This document shows, in pieces, positions 7,699 to 17,015 of a stretch of 64,000 nt of DNA. The stretch's first letter is position 1, and each line of letters starts with the position of its first letter. Below the pieces are notes generated by a model. That model worked only from the letters and a program-made list of their open reading frames with translations, had not been told where the DNA came from and made no database searches. Origin of the DNA: Helicobacter sp. 'house sparrow 1' (GTDB lineage: Bacteria; Campylobacterota; Campylobacteria; Campylobacterales; Helicobacteraceae); the NCBI RefSeq assembly GCF_900199585.1, contig NZ_FZQY01000004.1, positions 1-64,000 of the forward strand, in the 5' to 3' direction. A program made the translations under genes and the position numbers.

Positions 7699-9027
7699 AT
7701 GTTACGTTTTGCTCCATCTCCTACTGGGGATATGCATATTGGAAATTTGCGCGCAGCTATTTTTAATTTCATTCTTGCTAAGCAGAAGGGTGAAAAGTTT
7801 TTAATCCGCATTGAAGATACGGATTTTTCTCGTAACATAGATGGTAAAGATAAAGAAATCCTATCTACTCTTAATCTTTTTTCCCTGCTTTGGGATCAAG
7901 TTGTTTATCAAAGTCATAATTTTTCTAAACACCAAAGATTTGCACAAATGCTAATTGATCAAGGATTGGCATTTTATTGCTATTGTACAAAAGAATTCTT
8001 AGAGCAAAAAAAACAAGAAGCTATTGCTAGCAAACAGCCCTTTAGGTATCAAGATTCTTGGGCAGAGTTACACAAAGACACAAACCCAAAACCTGTAATA
8101 AGACTAAAAGGAAGCAGTTCTTCTTTATTTTTTGAAGACAAAATCAAAGGAAAAATAGAGTTTGATCATCACGAACTAGATAGCTTTGTTATCTTAAGAG
8201 AGGATGGCATTCCCACTTATAACTTTGCGTGTGCAATCGATGATATGCTTTATGATATCTCCTTTATTGTTAGGGGCGAGGATCATGTAAGCAATACTCC
8301 AAAACAAATGTTAATTCAAAAATATCTTCATTATGAAAAAGAAATACAATATGCTCATTTGCCAATAATTTTGGGCGAAGATGGTAAAAAAATGAGCAAG
8401 AGGGATGCAAGTTCTTCGGTAAATTATCTTTTAGAACAAGGATTTTTACCTCAAGCAATCACTAACTATCTTATTGGTATGGGAAACAAAACCCCCACAG
8501 AAGTCTTTAATCTAAATGAAGTAATTGGATGGTTTGACATCTCTCATATTGCAAAATCCCCTGTTAAATTTGATCTCAAAAGACTTAGATTTTTAAATCG
8601 CGAACATTTAAAAAGATTAAACGAATCTGAGTTTGCTCTCTTGCTCGAAACACAGGATTTAAGTGTGGGTGCTTTGGCTAAGCTATTTTTAGAAGAAGCA
8701 AGCACCTTAAATGAGATTAGAGAAAAAATAAATCTTATCTTTATGCCAAAAGATATTCATAAAATATATGAAGATCAAAGCTTTTATCCTCAATGCAAGG
8801 TTCTTTTTGAAACTTTAAAAGAAATTTCAGATACACAAGATTGCTCAAAAATGGACTATTCTACATTTAAAACCCAAGCAATGCAAAAAAGTCAGCTTAA
8901 GGGTAAAGATTTTTTCAAGCCCTTGAGAATTCTTTTGACAGGAGAATCTCACGGATTAGATCTTGAAACTTTATTTAATTATCTTAGACTGCATTTAAAA
9001 GAAGTTTTAAAAATAAAAGAAGGATAA
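7699..9027 (+). CDS. gltX2: Glutamyl-tRNA synthetase 2 (tRNA-Gln glutamylating)
   Basis: A class I aminoacyl-tRNA synthetase of 442 residues. The HIGH signature is HIGN at 13-16 and KMSKR is at 231-235. Helicobacter has two GluRS enzymes. The opening MLRFAPSPTGDMHIG and the downstream order yggT-slt-galU-HP0647-murA match H. pylori HP0643 (GluRS2), which charges tRNA-Gln with glutamate for amidation by GatCAB. The tRNA-Gln preference is therefore inferred from homology and gene order; the sequence alone does not show it. Confidence 0.88.
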   Translation: MLRFAPSPTGDMHIGNLRAAIFNFILAKQKGEKFLIRIEDTDFSRNIDGKDKEILSTLNLFSLLWDQVVYQSHNFSKHQRFAQMLIDQGLAFYCYCTKEFLEQKKQEAIASKQPFRYQDSWAELHKDTNPKPVIRLKGSSSSLFFEDKIKGKIEFDHHELDSFVILREDGIPTYNFACAIDDMLYDISFIVRGEDHVSNTPKQMLIQKYLHYEKEIQYAHLPIILGEDGKKMSKRDASSSVNYLLEQGFLPQAITNYLIGMGNKTPTEVFNLNEVIGWFDISHIAKSPVKFDLKRLRFLNREHLKRLNESEFALLLETQDLSVGALAKLFLEEASTLNEIREKINLIFMPKDIHKIYEDQSFYPQCKVLFETLKEISDTQDCSKMDYSTFKTQAMQKSQLKGKDFFKPLRILLTGESHGLDLETLFNYLRLHLKEVLKIKEG

Positions 9028-9034
9028 TAAAAGA

Positions 9035-9295
9035 ATGTTAGTCAATGAGTTAATTCTTATTTTACACTACCTTATTAATATTTATATTTGGATTGTAATT
9101 ATTGCAAGTTTAATGACTTGGTTTAGAGTGGATTATTCTCATCCAATTCCAAGGTTTCTTATTCAAGTAACAAATCCAGTATTTGAATTTTTAAGATCTA
9201 AGATAACCCTACAATATCAGGGTATGGATTTTGCTCCTTTGGTGGTTGTTTTAGTTTTAAGCATTATAGATAGGATGTTATTAGGAGTGTTTTAA
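9035..9295 (+). CDS. YggT-family small membrane protein
   Basis: An 86-residue protein with two hydrophobic segments (about 5-28 and 62-84) around a short loop with the family pattern FRVDYSHPIPRFLIQVTNPV. YggT proteins are inner-membrane proteins of unclear function, linked to osmotic tolerance or division in some bacteria. It sits 7 bases after gltX2 and its stop touches the slt start, so all three are likely cotranscribed. H. pylori HP0644 holds the same position. Confidence 0.8.
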   Translation: MLVNELILILHYLINIYIWIVIIASLMTWFRVDYSHPIPRFLIQVTNPVFEFLRSKITLQYQGMDFAPLVVVLVLSIIDRMLLGVF

Positions 9296-10936
9296 GTGTA
9301 TTTTAGAAAGATATTATTATTACTTTCATTAAGTCTTTGCGGTTTTAGTAAAGATGTTAATTTGGATTTTATTAAAAAACAACCTGCGGGGATAGCTAGA
9401 GACTTTTATATTTGGTATTTTATTGACAAGAATAGCACAAGCATTGATGAAGCAAAACAGGCTTATGATTTGGTTTTTAAGAAAACCTCTCGTATCGAAT
9501 CTGTTATGGAAAAAAAGGGTGTTATTCACGAAATGCCTCGTGATATTTTCTGCAAAAAACTTGACTTTGATCAATTAAAAAATGAGGATATTGATTGCAT
9601 TGTCTATGGGCTAAAACTAAGCAATGTTTTAACGCTAAAGCAAGAGGATGCTGATCTTTTACTCCAAAAACTACAAGGTCAAGCTCAAGCAATTGATCTT
9701 TATGAGCAAATCAAAATCCTAAGAAGTGATGATGTTACAAAATCATTAATGCAAGCATCAGCAAAGAATTTTGCAGCCATATTTACTGGCTTAACTTATG
9801 TTCAAAAATTATCTCTTTTAGAAAAGAGCATCAACCCCAAAAATTTAGCACGTCTTTTAAATGAAAATAATCCTGCATTAAATCGTGTGATGACAACAAT
9901 TATTCTTGATGCAAAATTTGATTCCATAAAAAAAGCATTAGGCAAAATCGAAGTAACTAGTTCTGATACCAATACTTTTTTTCTTCTAGGCATCAATGAA
10001 CTTATGCTCCAAAATACAACAAGGGCTTTAAGTTACTTTAGTAAATCTCAAAATAGCGCTTATGATCCTTTTATGAGAGATCGTGCTTTATTTTGGCAAT
10101 ATCTAGTCTCTGAAGATGAAAAATATCTCCAAGAATTGCAAACAAGCACTTTTGTAGATATTTTTTCTATCTATGCAAATCAAAAACTCAAGACAACTCC
10201 AAACTATAAGATAGTTTCAGAATTTAATCTTCCAAAAGATAAAAAGAATTTTGAAATCAATAATCCTTTCACTTGGCAAATAGCTCGATCTGAGGTTTTA
10301 AAACTCGATGGAGAGGAGTATGAAAATAAAACTAAAGATTTTTTATATCAAGATACTCTACCCCATTATCTCTTTTTCCTAAGTCGCAAGCACCGCTATC
10401 AGTATAATTATTTTATTTTTGCCTATGATGATCCAAAAATGTGGAGAGATAATGAACAAAAAGCTATCACCTATGCAGTTGCTAGACAAGAAAGTCATCT
10501 TTTGCCCGCACTTGTATCCACTTCTTATGCACTAGGGATGATGCAAATTATGCCATTTAATGTTATGCCATTTGCCAGAGATATGGGATTAAAAAATATT
10601 AGCTATTTTGATATGTTTGACCCAAAGACAGCACTGCAGTTTGGAAGCTTTTTCCTTGATCAACTCAAAAAGGAATTTAAGCATCCATTGTTTGTGGCAT
10701 ATGCCTATAATGGAGGTCCTGGTTTCTTGCGTCGCACACTTGAAAAACAGAGGCTTTTTTTACAAGATAGAAAATATGAACCTTGGATTTCTTTAGAGCT
10801 CTTGCCTTATGAAGAATCTAGATTTTATGGAATGAAGGTATTGGCAAACTATCTCATCTATATGCAAATGCTAAATCAAGAGATTGATTTAGAATCCCTT
10901 CTTCAAGAAACTTTAATTTACAAAAAGGGAAAGTAA
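9296..10936 (+). CDS. slt: Soluble lytic murein transglycosylase Slt
   Basis: A 546-residue periplasmic enzyme that cleaves the MurNAc-GlcNAc bond of peptidoglycan. The start is GTG at 9296, immediately after the yggT stop. The signal peptide is about residues 1-18. A long helical region precedes the C-terminal goose-lysozyme fold, with catalytic Glu399 in ARQESHL, then GMMQIMP and AYNGGPG. The last base overlaps galU. It belongs to the gltX2-murA envelope and translation cluster (HP0645 position). Confidence 0.88.
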   Translation: MYFRKILLLLSLSLCGFSKDVNLDFIKKQPAGIARDFYIWYFIDKNSTSIDEAKQAYDLVFKKTSRIESVMEKKGVIHEMPRDIFCKKLDFDQLKNEDIDCIVYGLKLSNVLTLKQEDADLLLQKLQGQAQAIDLYEQIKILRSDDVTKSLMQASAKNFAAIFTGLTYVQKLSLLEKSINPKNLARLLNENNPALNRVMTTIILDAKFDSIKKALGKIEVTSSDTNTFFLLGINELMLQNTTRALSYFSKSQNSAYDPFMRDRALFWQYLVSEDEKYLQELQTSTFVDIFSIYANQKLKTTPNYKIVSEFNLPKDKKNFEINNPFTWQIARSEVLKLDGEEYENKTKDFLYQDTLPHYLFFLSRKHRYQYNYFIFAYDDPKMWRDNEQKAITYAVARQESHLLPALVSTSYALGMMQIMPFNVMPFARDMGLKNISYFDMFDPKTALQFGSFFLDQLKKEFKHPLFVAYAYNGGPGFLRRTLEKQRLFLQDRKYEPWISLELLPYEESRFYGMKVLANYLIYMQMLNQEIDLESLLQETLIYKKGK

Positions 10937-11775
10937 TGATTACTAAATGTTTATTTCCAGCAGCAGGATATGGAACTAGATTTTTACCCGCTACAAAAGC
11001 AATGCCAAAAGAGATGCTTCCTGTTGTTGATAAACCGCTCATTCAATATGGGGTTGAAGAGGCATTGAGTGCTGGATGCCATACAATGGCAATTGTTACT
11101 GGAAGAGGGAAAAGAAGCATTGAGGATCATTTTGATATAAGTTATGAATTAGAGCATCAAATTCAAGGTACAGATAAAGAAGATCTTCTTAAAGAAGTAA
11201 AAACATTGATGCAAAATTGCACTTTTTCTTACACAAGACAAAATGAAATGCTTGGTTTAGGGCATGCAATACTTACAGGTCAAACGCTCATAGGAAATGA
11301 GCCCTTTGCAGTGATACTAGCTGATGATTTGTGCGTTACAGAAACAAGTGATAGTGTATTGGCTCAAATGGTAAATCTCTACAAAAAATATCAATGCAGT
11401 ATTGTTGCAATTGAAGAAGTGATGATGAGTGAAGTAAATAAATATGGAGTCATTGCGGGAGATGAGATAGATGAGGGAATATTTCAAGTAAATTATATGG
11501 TAGAAAAGCCAAAGCAAGAAGAAGCGCCAAGCAATCTTGCTGTAATTGGTCGTTATATTCTAACCCCTGATATCTTTGATATTCTACGCATTACCAATCC
11601 TGGAAAAAAAGGAGAAATACAAATCACAGATGCCTTAATGCAACAGGCAAAATCTAAAAAAGTATTAGCCTATAAATTCCGGGGGAAACGCTATGATTGT
11701 GGTAGTATTGATGGTTTTGTAGAAGCCACAAATGCTCTTTATAAAAAGATGAAATCAGGGAGTGTGATTGTATAA
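10936..11775 (+). CDS. galU: UTP-glucose-1-phosphate uridylyltransferase GalU
   Basis: A 279-residue nucleotidyltransferase that makes UDP-glucose for surface glycans. The N terminus has the nucleotide-binding signature PAAGYGTRFLPATKAMPKEM (about 8-27). VEKPK and a GxxGEIQITDA segment are present, as in bacterial GalU. The ATG shares one base with the slt stop, and the 3' end overlaps the next gene by 8 bases. Confidence 0.93.
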   Translation: MITKCLFPAAGYGTRFLPATKAMPKEMLPVVDKPLIQYGVEEALSAGCHTMAIVTGRGKRSIEDHFDISYELEHQIQGTDKEDLLKEVKTLMQNCTFSYTRQNEMLGLGHAILTGQTLIGNEPFAVILADDLCVTETSDSVLAQMVNLYKKYQCSIVAIEEVMMSEVNKYGVIAGDEIDEGIFQVNYMVEKPKQEEAPSNLAVIGRYILTPDIFDILRITNPGKKGEIQITDALMQQAKSKKVLAYKFRGKRYDCGSIDGFVEATNALYKKMKSGSVIV

Positions 11776-12157
11776 CATTCATTTTTATGTCTGTTGTCTA
11801 CTTCTTGCATTTTTCATTGGAGTTTTTTGTCTTTTAATCCTTTCTATTATTGCTTGGAACAATAGCCTTAAAGCAAGAGATCAAATAACACTGGCTTTAA
11901 TTCACAATAAGGTTAAACTTGCTAGAAATAGCAAGGAGCTAGAGATTGTTTATAATAAATTTTTAGAGCATTTTAAAAAAATTCCTGAAAATAGCTTTCA
12001 AGAGTGGATACAATGCGTAAATGATCTTATTGCTACTGATTTGGCAAGTTTGGATATGATTATACAACTTAAAGAAGAGCTAGAAAATGAGAATCCTACA
12101 AAACGGAAGGAAATTGCAAATACCGTGGCTCTTATATTGAAAAATAAGAAAAATTAG
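11768..12157 (+). CDS. HP0647-like membrane-anchored protein of unknown function
   Basis: A 129-residue protein with one hydrophobic N-terminal segment (about 5-29) followed by a charged, helical cytoplasmic region. The start is TTG overlapping galU by 8 bases. The helical part (KARNSKELEIVYNKFLEHF) suggests a short coiled coil or a scaffold. I know no function. Its position between galU and murA matches H. pylori HP0647. Confidence 0.7.
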   Translation: MYNIHFYVCCLLLAFFIGVFCLLILSIIAWNNSLKARDQITLALIHNKVKLARNSKELEIVYNKFLEHFKKIPENSFQEWIQCVNDLIATDLASLDMIIQLKEELENENPTKRKEIANTVALILKNKKN

Positions 12158-12168
12158 GAAGAAGATAA

Positions 12169-13434
12169 ATGGATTTTTTAAGAATATTGGGGCAACAAAA
12201 AATTAATGGTAGTGTGTCTATAGGAGGAGCAAAGAATTCTGCTTTACCAATTCTAGCAGCCTCATTACTCTATGAAGATTTTTTAGAAATTAAAAACCTT
12301 CCTGATGTTGTTGATGTAAAAACACTTGTCAGATTACTTGAATATCTTGGTTGTGAAATTCAATGGAGTAACAATCATCATATAAAAGTGAGTGCAAGAA
12401 GATTGGTGCATACAAAAGCAACCTATGATATTGTAAGAAAGATGCGTGCTTCTATTCTAGTCCTAGGACCACTATTGGCAAGATTTAGAAAATGTGAAGT
12501 AAGCCTGCCAGGTGGTTGTGCCATAGGAGCAAGACCCGTAGATTTGCATATTAAGGCAATGGAAAAAATGGGAGCGGAAATACTCATAGAAAATGGGTAT
12601 ATCGTAGCTAGAGCTCCACAGGGATTACAAGGCGCACACATTACTTTTGATAAGATTACTGTAACAGGAACAGAAAATGTTTTAATGGCTGCTGCACTTG
12701 CAAAAGGTAAAACAACAATTGTAAATGCTGCTAAAGAGCCTGAAGTCGTTCAATTATGCCAACTGCTCCAACAATCTGGAATTAAAATTGAAGGGATTGG
12801 AACAGATATTTTAGTCATTGATGGCAATGGAGGAGAGGCCTTAAAAAACAATAGTCTAAGCATTATACCCGATCGTATTGAAGCTGGAACCTATATGTGT
12901 ATTGGTGCAATAATGAACACTAAACTGCGCATTCAAAATATTATCCCTGAACATCTTCAAAGTCTTATTGATAAATTCCAAGATATTGGTTTTACAATTA
13001 ATCTAGAAAATGATGCATTAGAAATATTGCCTGCAAAAAAGCTAAATGCATTTGAAATTATCACAACAGAATATCCTGGCTTTCCTACAGATATGCAAGC
13101 ACAGTTTATGGCATTGGCTACACAATGCGAGGGAATGAGTATTATAGAAGAACGCCTATTTGAAAATCGCTTTATGCATGTAAGTGAATTACAAAGACTG
13201 GGTGCCCACATTTCTTTAAAAGGAAAGATTGCACAAATTACTGGAGGCAAGGAATTAAGAGGTGCTGATGTAATGGCTACAGATTTGAGGGCTTCATCTG
13301 CTTTAATTCTAGCAGCTCTTGTATCACAGGGCTACACACAAATCCATAGAATCTATCACCTTGATCGTGGCTATGAAAATATTCAAGAAAAGCTAAGTAA
13401 AATTGGGGTTTTTATTGAAAGATTAAAAGAATAA
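12169..13434 (+). CDS. murA: UDP-N-acetylglucosamine 1-carboxyvinyltransferase MurA
   Basis: The first committed enzyme of peptidoglycan synthesis, transferring enolpyruvate from PEP to UDP-GlcNAc. The length of 421 residues is standard. The N-terminal [13 protein letters not shown] and the catalytic loop [14 protein letters not shown] are present, with Cys117 as the catalytic residue that fosfomycin modifies. It is the last gene of the gltX2 cluster, 11 bases after the HP0647-like gene. Confidence 0.96.
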   Translation: MDFLRILGQQKINGSVSIGGAKNSALPILAASLLYEDFLEIKNLPDVVDVKTLVRLLEYLGCEIQWSNNHHIKVSARRLVHTKATYDIVRKMRASILVLGPLLARFRKCEVSLPGGCAIGARPVDLHIKAMEKMGAEILIENGYIVARAPQGLQGAHITFDKITVTGTENVLMAAALAKGKTTIVNAAKEPEVVQLCQLLQQSGIKIEGIGTDILVIDGNGGEALKNNSLSIIPDRIEAGTYMCIGAIMNTKLRIQNIIPEHLQSLIDKFQDIGFTINLENDALEILPAKKLNAFEIITTEYPGFPTDMQAQFMALATQCEGMSIIEERLFENRFMHVSELQRLGAHISLKGKIAQITGGKELRGADVMATDLRASSALILAALVSQGYTQIHRIYHLDRGYENIQEKLSKIGVFIERLKE

Positions 13435-13547
13435 TAAAATCAACACAAAACCATACTAATAGAACTTAAAATGGAGTTTTTCTTGTATCAACTAAAAAAT
13501 ATTTTATGGCAGTCCTATTCGAACAAATTCTCAAGGGCTAGTACCCA

Positions 13548-14165
13548 ATGCAACAAAGATTAGAAGATTTATATAGACTGCAAGACCTTTATATGCTACA
13601 GTCTTTTGGGCAAATTTACATTGATGCAAAGCAACCCAAAACCCTCCCCTCTCAAGATTCTTCTCAAGATAGCATTCAAAACTGCAATCTCTGCGATAGA
13701 AGCAAGATATCAAAACCCACCATTGGTGTTTTAAATCCCAAAAGCAAAATTATATTTGTAACACAAACACCACTCACTGATGAAAAGGGATTGTTTCTAC
13801 AAACTCGTAGTGCAAAAATGTTACAAGATATTATTCAAAAGGTTCTTTATCTTAGAATCCAAGAATGTAGCATTCTTTCTTTATTAAAATGTGGAAATAT
13901 ATTTGAGTATAATAACGATGTTGAAGTTTGTAAAAAGTATTTATTTGACCAGTTAAAAGCAAGGCCTGATGCCTTGATATTATGCTTTTTAGATCTTCCG
14001 GCATTAAAAATATTTGGTTTTAAGGAAGATTATTTATTTGGTAGGTTTATAAAATGGAACAATCAGCAAATTATCTTCACCCATTCGCTCAAAACTTTAT
14101 CAAAAAATCCCTCCCTAAAAAAAGAAACAATGACACACCTACTAATGGTTAAAGAACTTTTATGA
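13548..14165 (+). CDS. Divergent family-4-like uracil-DNA glycosylase superfamily protein
   Basis: A 205-residue protein with four cysteines (C46, C49, C115, C128) in the order seen in the iron-sulfur family-4 uracil-DNA glycosylases. The substrate motifs have changed: the usual GEAPGxxED position reads VTQTPLTDE, and the C-terminal HPS-type motif reads THSLKTL. It may therefore be an inactive or altered-specificity relative. An in-frame stop just upstream rules out a longer N terminus. Its 3' end shares ATGA with the next gene. A true family-1 Ung is encoded at 61663-62358. Confidence 0.6.
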   Translation: MQQRLEDLYRLQDLYMLQSFGQIYIDAKQPKTLPSQDSSQDSIQNCNLCDRSKISKPTIGVLNPKSKIIFVTQTPLTDEKGLFLQTRSAKMLQDIIQKVLYLRIQECSILSLLKCGNIFEYNNDVEVCKKYLFDQLKARPDALILCFLDLPALKIFGFKEDYLFGRFIKWNNQQIIFTHSLKTLSKNPSLKKETMTHLLMVKELL

Positions 14166-15382
14166 GACTTTTGTTAGTATTTTTATTTTCTGTTTGTGTT
14201 TATTCTAAAAGCTTTGTTATTTCCCCCCTTCCATTACCTCGTCAAGAAGTTTTAGATATCAATATACAAGAATGTGATGAAAAATGTTTGAATGCTTTAT
14301 ATGAAGATAAGAAACTCTTCTCTTTTGTTGCAAAATTTAACCCAACAATAAGAAATCAGGATTTAAGAGCAAAACTTACAGAAACCCTAACAAGCTTGGA
14401 CTTATTTATGAAAGAGGACTTTTTTGAAAATATTCAAGATGTTAAAAAAATAAAAATTGCGCTTTTAATACCTAGAGAAATTATTGGGCGTTACTCTGCT
14501 ACAGGCATCAATACCATTTTGGCTTATCTTACAAGTAGAAATGCTTCTTTTTCTTTTGAAGTTTTTGATAGCAGGAATGAAGAAGCTCAAAATTTACACC
14601 AAACTTATGAGGAAATTAAGCAAAAAAAATTTGATTGTACAATCGCATTGCTCACAAAAGATGGTGTTTTAAATCTTTTAGAAGATACCACAATTACTAT
14701 CCCTACATATATACCTACAGTCAATAGACTTCAAATTGGAGAATTTAAAGCTTCTCAAAAAATATTTTTTGGAGGCATTGACTATCAAAAACAAATCCAA
14801 ATGCTCTATGAACTTGCAGGACAAGATGAAGTCGTAGAATATGATGATTCTAGCAGTATTGGATCTTGGCTACAAACCCTCTCTGATCAAAAAGGTTTTA
14901 ATGTAGTTTTTAGAGATGTAATTACAAATGAAAAAGCTGCACGCTTTATGGAAGAGATTGCACGACACAAAAACTATATCAAAAATCGTGCAATTTTATT
15001 AAATATCCCTGTGATTAGAACAGGACTTATTCTCCCTCAAATCGGTTTCTTAGAAGAAAAACCTACAAAATTTCTTTCCACACAAATAAATTACAATCCA
15101 TCTTTATTAATGCTCCTAAAACCAAAAGATAGAAAGAATTTTTTTATCATTAATGCGATTGGGAAAACAGATCCCTATCTTATTGAATATGGATTATTGC
15201 TAGGAAGCGATTTTCAATATGATTGGGTGAGCTATTCTATTGGCATAGGCATAGAAATGTTTCTTTTAAATAGAGGTGAGAAGATTAGTAAGTTTTTTTC
15301 TGAGAGCATTGAAGAATCTCAAGTGGAATATACAAATAAGATTTATAAAACCTATAAAAATTCTTTTATAGAAGTTAAATAA
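14162..15382 (+). CDS. Periplasmic protein of unknown function, binding-protein-like fold
   Basis: A 406-residue protein with a signal peptide (about 1-16). The central part (about 98-300) alternates helices with short hydrophobic strands such as KIKIALLIPRE, FDCTIALLTKDG and RAILLNIPVI, like a type 1 periplasmic binding fold. LpoA/LppC-type activators have similar pieces, but I cannot confirm the link. It overlaps the UDG-like gene by 4 bases and precedes the phosphate permease by 18 bases. Confidence 0.6.
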   Translation: MRLLLVFLFSVCVYSKSFVISPLPLPRQEVLDINIQECDEKCLNALYEDKKLFSFVAKFNPTIRNQDLRAKLTETLTSLDLFMKEDFFENIQDVKKIKIALLIPREIIGRYSATGINTILAYLTSRNASFSFEVFDSRNEEAQNLHQTYEEIKQKKFDCTIALLTKDGVLNLLEDTTITIPTYIPTVNRLQIGEFKASQKIFFGGIDYQKQIQMLYELAGQDEVVEYDDSSSIGSWLQTLSDQKGFNVVFRDVITNEKAARFMEEIARHKNYIKNRAILLNIPVIRTGLILPQIGFLEEKPTKFLSTQINYNPSLLMLLKPKDRKNFFIINAIGKTDPYLIEYGLLLGSDFQYDWVSYSIGIGIEMFLLNRGEKISKFFSESIEESQVEYTNKIYKTYKNSFIEVK

Positions 15383-15400
15383 AAACTAAAGGATATTATT

Positions 15401-16957
15401 TTGAAATCAAAACTTAAAAAAAGAATTAAAGTTCAAAGAGAAATGCAAAAAGTTGCATTTGTTTTAGGATTTTTGTTCTTAGTCGCTTATCTTGGTATGC
15501 TCTTTGGCAATACAGGAGAATATCCTATCCTTATTATTTTTGCCTGTGTTGTAGGTGCATACATGGCAATGAATATTGGTGCAAATGATGTTGCCAATAA
15601 TATGGGTCCTGCAGTTGGTTCAAAATCTCTTAATATGGTAAGTGCTATTATCATTGCAGCAATTTGTGAGGCTGCGGGAGCTATTTTTGCGGGGTCTGAT
15701 GTTGTTAATACTGTTAAATCAGGCATTATCAATCCTTTGGCATTTGAAGATGCCAAAATCTTTGTAATGGTAATGCTTTCAGCACTAATATCAGGGGCAA
15801 TTTGGCTACATCTTGCAACCATTATTGGAGCTCCTGTATCTACCACACATTCCATTGTTGGTGGTATTTTGGGTTCAGGGATTGCTGCAGGAGGCTTGGG
15901 AGTTGCAAAATGGAGTGTTTTAGGAAGCATTGCTCTAAGTTGGGTAGTTTCTCCACTACTAGGCGGAGTGATTGCTGCACTTTTCTTGTGGATTATTAAA
16001 AAGACAATTACTTACAAGCAAGATAAAAAAACTGCTGCTAAAAAAACTGTTCCTTTTTTAATCTCAATTATGGGATTTGCCTTTAGTCTTTATCTTATCA
16101 ACAAGGGACTAAAAAATATTATCAAGCTCAATATTTTTCAATCCCTAACCCTAAGCTTTTGTATTGGTTTTTGCATCTTCTTGATAGTTAGAAATATACT
16201 CTTAAAGCAGACTCAAAAATTAGAAAATACAAAAGAAGCGGTGAATTCACTCTTTGCAATCCCACTCATTTTTGCTGCTGCATTTTTAAGTTTTGCCCAC
16301 GGTGCAAATGATGTTGCCAATGCAATTGGACCATTAGCTGCAATCAATCAAATGCTTGGGGATTTAAATAGTATCAATACAAAAGCAACCATTCCTCTTT
16401 GGATTATGATAATTGGAGGATGTGGAATATCCTTAGGACTCGCACTTTATGGGCCTAGGTTAATTAAGACAGTTGGAACAGAAATAACAGAGTTAAACAA
16501 AATCCGAGCCTTTTGCGTTGCAATGTCAGCTGCAATAACAGTTTTAATTGCCTCTGCTCTTGGTCTCCCTGTAAGCTCTACTCATGTGGCAATAGGCGCA
16601 ATCTTTGGTGTTGGTTTTTTAAGAGAATTTTTAAAGAGACGCTATGCAAGAGCAATAGATACAATACACCAAGCACACACAAAAAAAACTGAGCTTGATG
16701 TATTCTTAGAGAGATTCCATAAAGCAAGTGTAAAACGCAAAGGTTTGATGCTAGAAAGTCTTAAAAAAAATAAACACAAAGAGATTTTATTAGCAAAAAA
16801 TGAAAAAAAAGAACTTAAAAAAACCTACAAACAAGAATTAGTAAAAAGAAGTGCTATGCAAAAGATAATTGCTTCTTGGCTAATTACAGTTCCTATATCA
16901 TCTTTATTTTCTGCCTTTGTATATTGGATTTTAAAAATTGTCCCATTTGCTTTTTAG
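15401..16957 (+). CDS. pit: Inorganic phosphate transporter, PiT family
   Basis: A 518-residue inner-membrane permease for phosphate. The two inverted halves carry the family signatures GANDVANNMGPAVGS and GANDVANAIGPLAA, plus GAPVSTTHSIVGG and GLPVSSTHVAIGA. A lysine-rich cytoplasmic region (about 430-490) precedes a last membrane segment. The start is TTG with AAAGGA at 15388-15393. H. pylori HP1491 is the likely counterpart, next to the HP1490 gene as here. Confidence 0.9.
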   Translation: MKSKLKKRIKVQREMQKVAFVLGFLFLVAYLGMLFGNTGEYPILIIFACVVGAYMAMNIGANDVANNMGPAVGSKSLNMVSAIIIAAICEAAGAIFAGSDVVNTVKSGIINPLAFEDAKIFVMVMLSALISGAIWLHLATIIGAPVSTTHSIVGGILGSGIAAGGLGVAKWSVLGSIALSWVVSPLLGGVIAALFLWIIKKTITYKQDKKTAAKKTVPFLISIMGFAFSLYLINKGLKNIIKLNIFQSLTLSFCIGFCIFLIVRNILLKQTQKLENTKEAVNSLFAIPLIFAAAFLSFAHGANDVANAIGPLAAINQMLGDLNSINTKATIPLWIMIIGGCGISLGLALYGPRLIKTVGTEITELNKIRAFCVAMSAAITVLIASALGLPVSSTHVAIGAIFGVGFLREFLKRRYARAIDTIHQAHTKKTELDVFLERFHKASVKRKGLMLESLKKNKHKEILLAKNEKKELKKTYKQELVKRSAMQKIIASWLITVPISSLFSAFVYWILKIVPFAF

Positions 16958-16964
16958 CAAACTA

Positions 16965-16973
16965 TGCTAAAAT
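16965..16973 (+). promoter_or_regulatory. Extended -10 promoter for the CorC/TlyC-type gene
   Basis: TGC-TAAAAT (-10 at 16968-16973) lies 43 bases before the TTG start at 17016. It is the same nine bases as the predicted promoter at 4607-4615. Confidence 0.55.
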
Positions 16974-17015
16974 AAAGGCATCTTAGTTAATTTAAAATTT
17001 TAAGGAGATTACTTT

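Noticed and set aside
13471-13563. A 30-codon frame before the UDG-like gene as a second small toxin.
   Set aside because: It has no good ribosome site, mixed charge and no paired ends or terminator.
15487-15930. A 147-codon minus-strand frame opposite the phosphate permease.
   Set aside because: It is antisense to conserved membrane codons of pit, has no recognisable domain and no ribosome site context; a shadow frame.
16951-16971. Hairpin TTTAGCA/TGCTAAA at the end of pit as a terminator.
   Set aside because: No T-run follows; the right arm is better read as the extended -10 promoter of the next gene.
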